From the NCBI RefSeq assembly GCF_039541115.1, contig NZ_BAABFP010000002.1, positions 682,001-746,000 on the forward strand: a stretch of 64,000 bases of DNA, given 5' to 3'. Positions 58,126 to 64,000 of the stretch are shown piece by piece. The position numbers were made by a program, and so were the translations under genes. Each line of letters begins with the position of its first letter. The first letter of the stretch is position 1. Origin of the DNA: Angustibacter luteus. GTDB taxonomy: Bacteria > Actinomycetota > Actinomycetes > Actinomycetales > Angustibacteraceae. The notes under the pieces were generated by a model. The model saw nothing but the letters and a program-made list of their open reading frames with translations. It was not told the DNA's origin and did not search any database.

Positions 58126-58937
58126 GCGCCACCGGACGTCGACGGGCGCGCTTCCAGCGCCGGCTGCGCTGGCTGGTGCTGGGCCTGGCCGTGGTCTTCT
58201 TCGTCACGCCGCTGTGGGCGATGGCGGTCTTCAGCACCTCCTCCCCGCACGGCGTCACGTTCGACACCTGGCGCCAGCTGCTGCACGTCGGCCAGCTGTC
58301 CCGGGACTACCCCAGCTTCGTCGACGGCGTACGGCTCTCGGCCATCCTGGTCGTCCTCACCGTGGTGCTGATGCTGGTGCTGCTGGTGCCGACCATGACC
58401 TGGGTGCGGCTGCGGCTGCCCGCCCTGCGCCGTCCGATGGAGTTCCTCTGCCTGCTGCCGTTGACGATCCCGGCGATCGTGCTGGTCGTCGGCCTGGCGC
58501 CGGTCTACGCGTGGGTCACCTACTTCGTCGGCCCGTCCAGCGTGTGGCTCTGCTTCGCGTACGTCGTCCTGGTGCTGCCCTACGCGTACCGGGCGATCGA
58601 CGCCGGACTGTCCGCGATCGACGTCCGCACCCTGTCCGAGGCCGCGCGCGGGCTCGGCGCCAGCTGGCCGCGGGTGTTCTGGTCGGTCATCACGCCGAAC
58701 ATCCGCACCGCACTGGTCTCCGCGTCGTTCCTGTGCGTCGCCCTGGTGCTCGGCGAGTACACGATCGCCTCGCTGATGAGCCGCAACAACCTGCAGGTGG
58801 GCATCCTGCAGCTGAGCCAGCGCACCCCGGCGATCTCGGTCGCCGTCTCGCTCGCCGCCCTGGTGCTGTGCTTCCTGCTGCTGATCGTCCTGACCCTGGC
58901 CACCGGCCACCGACGCAAGGAACGGGAGACCGGGTGA
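58122..58937 (+). CDS. ABC transporter permease 2 (PotC type)
   Basis: 271 residues with six helices. RRRARFQRRLRWLVLGLAVV is the basic N-terminus and first helix; the EAA loop reads RTLSEAARGLGASWPRVFW. LLPLTIPAIVLVVGLAPVY is a typical PotC/CysW helix pair. GTG start overlaps the preceding stop (GTGA), and its own stop overlaps the ATPase start. Confidence 0.92.
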   Translation: MSATGRRRARFQRRLRWLVLGLAVVFFVTPLWAMAVFSTSSPHGVTFDTWRQLLHVGQLSRDYPSFVDGVRLSAILVVLTVVLMLVLLVPTMTWVRLRLPALRRPMEFLCLLPLTIPAIVLVVGLAPVYAWVTYFVGPSSVWLCFAYVVLVLPYAYRAIDAGLSAIDVRTLSEAARGLGASWPRVFWSVITPNIRTALVSASFLCVALVLGEYTIASLMSRNNLQVGILQLSQRTPAISVAVSLAALVLCFLLLIVLTLATGHRRKERETG

Positions 58938-59998
58938 GCGCGACCGCCACGACACGGGCCGGGGTGCCGGTGCGGCTGACCGGGCTGCACCGCAACTACG
59001 GCGGCGTCCCCGCCCTGGACGGCCTGGACCTCGACCTCGCCCCCGGTGAGCTCGTCGCGCTGCTCGGACCGTCCGGCTGCGGCAAGACCACGGCCCTGCG
59101 CCTGCTGGCCGGGCTCGAGGACGCCGACGCCGGCACGATCGTCGTCGGCGACCAGGACGTCACGTCGCTGCCCGCCAACAAGCGCGACATGGGCATGGTG
59201 TTCCAGGCGTACAGCCTGTTCCCGCACCTGAGCGCCCTGGACAACGTGGCCTTCGGATTGCAGCTGCGCGGCACCTCCGCCGGCGAGCGCCGGGCCCGGG
59301 CCGGCGAGATGCTCGAGCTCGTCGGGCTCTCCGCGCAGGCCGACCGGTACGCCCACCAGATGTCCGGCGGCCAGCAGCAGCGCGTCGCCCTCGCCCGCGC
59401 ACTGGCCATCCAGCCCCGGGTGCTGCTGCTCGACGAACCGCTGTCCGCCTTGGACGCGAAGGTCCGCGTCCAGCTGCGGGACGAGATCCGCCGGATCCAG
59501 CTCGAGGTCGGCACGACGACCCTGTTCGTCACGCACGACCAGGAGGAGGCGCTCGCGGTCGCCGACCGGGTCGGGGTGATGCGGGCCGGCCGCCTCGAGC
59601 AGATCGGCGCCCCGGACGAGGTCTACTCGCGGCCCACCAACGAGTTCGTGGCCGACTTCGTCGGGCTGACCAACCGCGTCGACGGCGACGTCGCCGCGGA
59701 CGGCGCCAGCGCCCAGGTGCTCGGCACCGCGGTGCCGCTGCTGCCCGGCTCCCCGACGTCCGGGCCGGTCACCGTGCTGGTGCGTCCCGAGGCGCTGGCC
59801 GTCGAGGTGGCGGCGGACGGTGACGCGGAGGTGGTGGCGACGAGCTTCCTCGGCGCGCACGGCCGGGTCCAGGTGCGGACCGTGGACGGCGGCCTGGTGT
59901 TCGCGCAGGTGCCGACCAGCGACGTCGAGCGGCTGACGCCCGGCACCGGTGTCTCGCTCACCGTTCGGCCGTCGCCGGCGCTCGCGGTTGCCCGCTGA
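58934..59998 (+). CDS. ABC transporter ATPase (PotA/CysA type)
   Basis: 354 residues. Walker A LLGPSGCGKTTALRLL, Q-loop MVFQAYSLFPHLS, signature QMSGGQQQRVALARAL, Walker B VLLLDEPLSALD and the switch histidine in LFVTHDQEEAL are intact. The C-terminal 110 residues form a TOBE-like regulatory domain. GTG start overlaps the permease stop. It energises the importer of this operon. Confidence 0.94.
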   Translation: MSATATTRAGVPVRLTGLHRNYGGVPALDGLDLDLAPGELVALLGPSGCGKTTALRLLAGLEDADAGTIVVGDQDVTSLPANKRDMGMVFQAYSLFPHLSALDNVAFGLQLRGTSAGERRARAGEMLELVGLSAQADRYAHQMSGGQQQRVALARALAIQPRVLLLDEPLSALDAKVRVQLRDEIRRIQLEVGTTTLFVTHDQEEALAVADRVGVMRAGRLEQIGAPDEVYSRPTNEFVADFVGLTNRVDGDVAADGASAQVLGTAVPLLPGSPTSGPVTVLVRPEALAVEVAADGDAEVVATSFLGAHGRVQVRTVDGGLVFAQVPTSDVERLTPGTGVSLTVRPSPALAVAR

Positions 59999-60003
59999 GC
60001 GCG

Positions 60004-60017
60004 TATCGTCCTGGCTC
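60004..60017 (+). promoter_or_regulatory. Probable leaderless -10 for purine nucleoside phosphorylase
   Basis: TATCGT (60004-60009), 8 bases, then GTG 60018; spacing one base longer than usual here. Confidence 0.4.
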
Positions 60018-60854
60018 GTGACGACGCCGACACCTGACCTCGCCGACCCCACGACCGACCCGTTCGAGGTCGCGGCGGCGGCCGCGACGCGGCTGGCCGA
60101 GCTGACCGGGGTGGAGCGGCACGACGTGGCCCTCGTGCTGGGCTCCGGCTGGGCTCCGGCCGGCGACCTGCTGGGCGAGACCGTCACCGAGATCGCCACC
60201 ACCGACCTGCCCGGCTTCCACTCCGCCGCGGTCGCCGGCCACCAGGGCGTGATCCGGTCGGTGCGGATCGGTGACACCGACCGGCGCGCGCTCGTCTTCG
60301 GCACCCGGACGCACTACTACGAGGGCAAGGGCGTGCGCGCGGTCGTGCACGGGGTCCGGACGGCCGCCAGGGCCGGCTGCTCCACCGTCGTGCTGACCAA
60401 CGGCTGCGGCGGGCTGAACCCGGCGTGGACCCCCGGCACCCCGGTGCTGATCCGCGACCACCTCAACCTCACGGCCACCTCGCCGCTGGAGGGCGCCACG
60501 TTCGTGGACCTCACGGACCTCTACAGCAGCCGGCTGCGCGCGGTGTGCCGCGAGATCGAGCCGGACCTCGACGAGGGCGTCTACGTGCAGTTCCCCGGGC
60601 CGCACTACGAGACCCCGGCCGAGGTGCAGATGGCGAAGGTGCTCGGCGGTGACCTGGTCGGGATGTCGACGACCCTGGAGGCCATCGCGGCCCGGCACGC
60701 CGGCCTGGAGGTGCTGGGCATCTCCCTGGTCACCAACCTGGCCGCCGGGATCAGCGACCAGCCGCTCGACCACGCCGAGGTGCTGGAGGCGGGTCGGGCC
60801 GCCGCGCAGCGGTGCGGGCGGATGCTGGCGGACGTGGTGCGGCGGATCGGATGA
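60018..60854 (+). CDS. Purine nucleoside phosphorylase
   Basis: 278 residues of the trimeric (class II) family. VALVLGSGWAPAG is the phosphate-binding strand, TRTHYYEGKGVRAVVHGVR the second conserved region, NGCGGLNPAWTPGT and VYVQFPGPHYETPAEVQMAK (purine-site glutamate and methionine region) follow. It splits purine nucleosides to base and ribose-1-phosphate. ATGA overlap with the phosphohexomutase; same pair as mycobacterial deoD-pmmB (recalled Rv3307-Rv3308). Confidence 0.93.
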   Translation: MTTPTPDLADPTTDPFEVAAAAATRLAELTGVERHDVALVLGSGWAPAGDLLGETVTEIATTDLPGFHSAAVAGHQGVIRSVRIGDTDRRALVFGTRTHYYEGKGVRAVVHGVRTAARAGCSTVVLTNGCGGLNPAWTPGTPVLIRDHLNLTATSPLEGATFVDLTDLYSSRLRAVCREIEPDLDEGVYVQFPGPHYETPAEVQMAKVLGGDLVGMSTTLEAIAARHAGLEVLGISLVTNLAAGISDQPLDHAEVLEAGRAAAQRCGRMLADVVRRIG

Positions 60855-62524
60855 GCACGCTGCTCGACACCGCCCGCGCCTGGCGGGACGACGACCCCGA
60901 CCCGACGACGCGGGACGAGCTGGCCGCGGTGCTGGCCGCGGCCGAGGGCGGCGACGACGCGGCGCTGACCGACCTGGCGGACCGGTTCGACGGGACCCTG
61001 GAGTTCGGGACGGCCGGGTTGCGCGGGGCCGTGGGGGCCGGCTCGAACCGGATGAACCGCGTCGTGGTGATCCGGGCAGCGGCCGGCCTGGCGGCGTACC
61101 TGCAGGCGCGACGTCCGGAACCGCGGGTGGTCATCGGCTACGACGCCCGGCACCGCAGCGACGACTTCGCCCGGGACACCGCGGCTGTCGTCACCGCGAT
61201 GGGCGGCGAGGCGTTCGTGCTGCCGCGTCCGCTGCCGACCCCGGTGCTGGCGTTCGCGATCCGGTACCTCGGCGTGGACGCCGGGGTCATGGTCACCGCG
61301 AGCCACAACCCGCCGCAGGACAACGGGTACAAGGTCTACCTGGGCGACGGCAGCCAGATCGTGCCGCCCGCGGACGCCGAGATCGCGGCCTGCATCGCCG
61401 GGGTCGGCGCCGTCGCGGACGTGCCGCTCGCGGACGACGGCTGGGTGACCCTCGGCGACGACGTCCTGGAGGCCTACCTCGACGCGGCCGCGGCCGTCGT
61501 CCGGGCCGACGCGCCGCGTGACCTGAGCGTGGTGCACACCCCGTTGCACGGCGTCGGCCGGGACGTCCTGGTCGCCGCCCTGGAGCGGGCCGGCTTCGCG
61601 ACCCCGTACGTCGTCACCAGCCAGGGCGACCCCGACCCCGACTTCCCGACCGTGGCCTTCCCGAACCCCGAGGAGCCGGGCGCCATCGACGCCGCCCTGG
61701 ACGCCGCCCGCGAGCGCGGCGCGGACGTCGTCCTGGCGAACGACCCGGACGCGGACCGGTGCGCCGTCGCCGTCCCGGACCCGGCCGCCGACGGCGGCTG
61801 GCGGATGCTCACGGGCGACGAGGTCGGCGTGCTGCTGGGCGCCTGGATCGTGCACCGCTGGTCGACGAACGGCGGCGTGCCCGAAGGCGCGGTGATGGCC
61901 AACTCCATCGTGTCCGGCCGCCAGCTCGCAGCGGTCTGCCGGATGCACGGCGTGCGGCACGTGGAGACGCTCACCGGCTTCAAGTGGATCAGCCGGGTGC
62001 CGGGCCTGAGCTACGGCTACGAGGAGGCCCTCGGCTACTGCGTGGACCCGGAGGCGGTGCGGGACAAGGACGGCGTCAGCGCGGCGCTGATGGTCGCCGA
62101 GCTCGCGGCGTGGCTGAAGTCTCGCGGCCACAGCCTGCTCGACGAGCTCGACGACATCGCCCGGGTAACCGGCGTCCACCTGACCGGGCAGCACTCCGTA
62201 CGGGTGGCCGACCTCAGCCTGATCGCCGACGCGATGGCGCGACTGCGCACGGCGCCGCCCGCGTCGCTCGCCGGCTCCGCGGTGGAGCGGCTCGACGACC
62301 TGGCCGCCGGGATCGGGGACCTGCCGCCCACCGATGGGCTGCGGTTCTCCCTCGCCGACGGCAGCCGGGTGATCGTGCGGCCCAGTGGCACCGAGCCGAA
62401 GCTCAAGGCGTACCTGGAGGTCGTGCAGCCTGTGCCGGACACCGACGTGCCGGCGGCACGGGCCGTGGCCGTGCAGCGGTTGGCCGCGTTGCGGTCGGCG
62501 GTCGCCGAGGCGATCGGGCTGTGA
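60851..62524 (+). CDS. Phospho-sugar mutase (phosphomannomutase/phosphopentomutase type, PmmB-like)
   Basis: 557 residues of the four-domain alpha-D-phosphohexomutase family. The phosphoserine loop is TASHNPPQDNGYKVY, the metal loop NDPDADRCAV, the sugar-binding loop GYEEALGY and the phosphate loop VIVRPSGTEPKLKAY. Placed after purine nucleoside phosphorylase it probably converts ribose-1-phosphate to ribose-5-phosphate, though glucose or mannose phosphates are also possible. Coupled on both sides by ATGA and GTGA overlaps. Confidence 0.92.
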   Translation: MSTLLDTARAWRDDDPDPTTRDELAAVLAAAEGGDDAALTDLADRFDGTLEFGTAGLRGAVGAGSNRMNRVVVIRAAAGLAAYLQARRPEPRVVIGYDARHRSDDFARDTAAVVTAMGGEAFVLPRPLPTPVLAFAIRYLGVDAGVMVTASHNPPQDNGYKVYLGDGSQIVPPADAEIAACIAGVGAVADVPLADDGWVTLGDDVLEAYLDAAAAVVRADAPRDLSVVHTPLHGVGRDVLVAALERAGFATPYVVTSQGDPDPDFPTVAFPNPEEPGAIDAALDAARERGADVVLANDPDADRCAVAVPDPAADGGWRMLTGDEVGVLLGAWIVHRWSTNGGVPEGAVMANSIVSGRQLAAVCRMHGVRHVETLTGFKWISRVPGLSYGYEEALGYCVDPEAVRDKDGVSAALMVAELAAWLKSRGHSLLDELDDIARVTGVHLTGQHSVRVADLSLIADAMARLRTAPPASLAGSAVERLDDLAAGIGDLPPTDGLRFSLADGSRVIVRPSGTEPKLKAYLEVVQPVPDTDVPAARAVAVQRLAALRSAVAEAIGL

Positions 62525-63048
62525 GCCTGCGACTGCGGCCCCTGACGGTCCAGGACGAGGAGCAGGCGCTGGCGGCTCAGGCCGAGCTGGCACCGGACGA
62601 CTTCATGTTCCTGCTCGACACCACGCCCGGCCAGCCCTGGGCAGACTACGTCGGGCGGCTGGCGGCGATCCGCCGCGGCGAGGCCCTCAAGGAGGGCTGG
62701 GTGCCCGCGACGTTCCTGGTCGCCGAGGTGGACGGCGAGATCGTCGGCCGGGTGTCGGTCCGGCACGAGCTCAACGGCTGGCTGACGCGCTACGGCGGGC
62801 ACATCGGGTACGGCGTGCGGCCGCAGTTCCGCCGTCGCGGCTACGCCACCGAGATCCTTCGCCAGGCGCTGCAGGTGGCCCGCGCGGCCGGCGTCGAGCG
62901 GGCGCTCGTGACCTGCGACCTCGACAACGTGGGCTCGGCCGCCACGATCGAGCGCTGCGGCGGGGTGTTCGAGGGCATCGAGCCCGAGAGCGAGGGCACG
63001 ACCGCCAAGCGTCGCTACTGGATCGACGTCCCCCCTCCCCCGCCGTGA
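62521..63048 (+). CDS. GNAT-family N-acetyltransferase with element-derived C-terminus
   Basis: 175 residues. RYGGHIGYGVRPQFRRRGYATEIL holds the acetyl-CoA binding R-x-x-G-x-A loop in two overlapping segments, followed by ALVTCDLDNVGSAATIERCGG, typical of RimJ/RimL-like members. The C-terminal VPPPPP run is encoded by the C-rich flank of family A element copy 3, and the TGA stop (63046-63048) lies within its arm. GTG overlaps the mutase stop. Substrate unknown. Confidence 0.88.
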   Translation: MSLRLRPLTVQDEEQALAAQAELAPDDFMFLLDTTPGQPWADYVGRLAAIRRGEALKEGWVPATFLVAEVDGEIVGRVSVRHELNGWLTRYGGHIGYGVRPQFRRRGYATEILRQALQVARAAGVERALVTCDLDNVGSAATIERCGGVFEGIEPESEGTTAKRRYWIDVPPPPP

Positions 63049-63075
63049 TCATGCACGTTCACCCCAGGTGTGAAC
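63031..63075. repeat. Palindromic element, family A, copy 3 (decayed)
   Basis: Left arm intact (GTGATCATGCACGTTCACCC, 63045-63064) with the usual C-rich flank. The right arm is reduced to GTGAAC (63070-63075), which pairs with GTTCAC (63057-63062); the outer part has diverged. Between the GNAT gene and deoC. Confidence 0.75.
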
Positions 63076-63137
63076 ACGACAAGTGACCGGCGGCTGCTCC
63101 GTGTGATCGTGCCGAAGGAGCACCCTCCGACCTGGAC

Positions 63138-63149
63138 TAGCCTGGACCG
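63138..63149 (+). promoter_or_regulatory. Leaderless -10 element for deoC
   Basis: TAGCCT (63138-63143), 6 bases, then GTG 63150. Confidence 0.55.
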
Positions 63150-64000
63150 GTGAGTGCACCGACCCTGCCTGCGACGTCGCAGGCCGACCTCGCCGCGATC
63201 GCCGGCATCGACCACCTGACCGACGCGAGCCTCCGTCGCTTCCTGCACGGCCTGCCCGGCGTGGACCAGGTCGGGCTCGAGGCCCGCGCCGCGGGCCTGG
63301 GCACCCGGTCGATCAAGACGACGTCCAAGGCCTGGGCGATCGACACCGCCATCTCGATGATCGACCTCACCACGCTCGAGGGCGCCGACACCCACGGCAA
63401 GGTGCGCACGCTGTGCGCCAAGGCCGCCCACCCGGACCCCAGCGACCCGGCCTGCCCGACGGTCGCCGCGGTCTGCGTCTACAACGACCTGGTGGACGTC
63501 GCGGTGGACGCCCTGCGCGGCACCGGGATCCACGTCGCCGCCGTCGCCACCGCCTTCCCGAGCGGCCGGGCCAGCCGCGCGGTGAAGCTGGCCGACACCC
63601 AGGACGCGGTCGAGGGCGGCGCCGACGAGGTCGACATGGTGATCGACCGCGGCGCGTTCCTGTCCGGCCACTACCTGCAGGTCTTCGAGGAGATCGCGGC
63701 CACGAAGGCGGCCTGCACCGCCAAGGACGGCCGTGAGGCGCACCTCAAGGTGATCCTGGAGACCGGCGAGCTGACCACCTACGACAACGTCCGACGCGCG
63801 TCGTGGCTGGCCATGCTGGCCGGTGGTGACTTCATCAAGACGAGCACCGGCAAGATCCAGCCGGCCGCGACCCTGCCGATCACGCTGCTGATGCTCGAGG
63901 CGGTGCGGGACTTCCGGCTGGCCGGCGGTCGCCAGATCGGCGTGAAGCCGGCCGGCGGCATCCGGACCAGCAAGGACGCGCTGAAGTACCTCGTCACGGT
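63150..64000 (+). CDS. deoC: Deoxyribose-phosphate aldolase (runs off the right edge)
   Basis: About 283 residues are visible and the frame is open at the edge. AWAIDTAISMIDLTTLEG, VAAVCVYNDLVDVAVDAL and AAVATAFPSGRASRAVK form the early barrel strands, EVDMVIDRGAFLSG follows, the Schiff-base lysine is in GGDFIKTSTGKIQPAA, and GVKPAGGIRTSKDAL holds the second active-site lysine. It cleaves 2-deoxyribose-5-phosphate to glyceraldehyde-3-phosphate and acetaldehyde, consistent with nucleoside salvage beside the phosphorylase and mutase. Confidence 0.93.
   Translation, partial: MSAPTLPATSQADLAAIAGIDHLTDASLRRFLHGLPGVDQVGLEARAAGLGTRSIKTTSKAWAIDTAISMIDLTTLEGADTHGKVRTLCAKAAHPDPSDPACPTVAAVCVYNDLVDVAVDALRGTGIHVAAVATAFPSGRASRAVKLADTQDAVEGGADEVDMVIDRGAFLSGHYLQVFEEIAATKAACTAKDGREAHLKVILETGELTTYDNVRRASWLAMLAGGDFIKTSTGKIQPAATLPITLLMLEAVRDFRLAGGRQIGVKPAGGIRTSKDALKYLVT

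Overview
The window is a very GC-rich, densely packed actinobacterial chromosome segment. The evidence is an acyl-CoA carboxylase with an epsilon subunit (AccE), an F420/FMN luciferase-like oxidoreductase, a two-gene purE/purK pair, GTGA/ATGA start-stop overlaps, and many leaderless genes (a TANNNT hexamer 6-8 bases before an ATG or GTG). From memory, the order purE-purK-gtrA ... PH protein-birA-accD5-accE-maf ... accA ... lpdA-AIG2-like ... purine nucleoside phosphorylase-phosphohexomutase matches Mycobacterium tuberculosis Rv3275c-Rv3308, so the right two thirds look like a conserved core with insertions. I see no tRNA, rRNA, CRISPR array, phage or recognisable transposase, and no gene-free stretch above 300 bases.

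Layout. 1-8.3 kb: surface glycan and nucleotide-sugar genes (N-acyl amino sugar trio, GT2 plus DUF2304 pair, methyltransferase, flippase, UDP-glucose dehydrogenase) with an LLM oxidoreductase. 8.4-18.0 kb: a carbohydrate utilisation locus with a secreted beta-helix protein, ABC importer, DeoR regulator, GH4 glycosidase, PfkB kinase, SIS isomerase and class II aldolase. 18-26.9 kb: galE, purEK, gtrA, a two-component system, enoyl-CoA hydratase, a class III cyclase, a PH-like protein and birA. 27-37.6 kb: acyl-CoA carboxylase beta and epsilon, an AlkX-like protein, a 30-residue membrane peptide, a secreted Ig-like protein, an orphan mraY, a GNAT, a DUF885 hydrolase and maf. 37.6-41 kb: efeUOB iron uptake behind an IdeR/DtxR-like box. 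41.1-49.4 kb: a leucine/branched acyl-CoA degradation module (acyl-CoA dehydrogenase, carboxyltransferase, MerR/LiuR-like regulator, biotin carboxylase), interrupted by a VWA surface protein and a membrane pseudokinase. 49.5-56 kb: a DUF559 nuclease-like gene, an LpdA-like quinone reductase, an AIG2-like protein and a type III PKS / methyltransferase / flavoprotein / UbiA cluster. 56-64 kb: an ABC importer, then nucleoside salvage genes (purine nucleoside phosphorylase, phosphohexomutase, deoC).

The most unusual content is three families of interspersed palindromic elements. Family A has arms GTGATCATGCACGTTCGCCC: one copy lies at a convergent gene junction, one sits in frame inside purK, and one decayed copy supplies the stop codon of a GNAT gene. 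Family B has arms CACCATTCGCGCTTGACGTG, four copies between 41.0 and 52.5 kb, in both orientations; two of them bracket the DUF559 gene. Family C is a 118-bp three-tier hairpin at 21.5 kb. Most copies sit between convergent genes. They resemble REP/MITE or Rickettsia palindromic elements in behaviour, but I do not recognise them as a named family.
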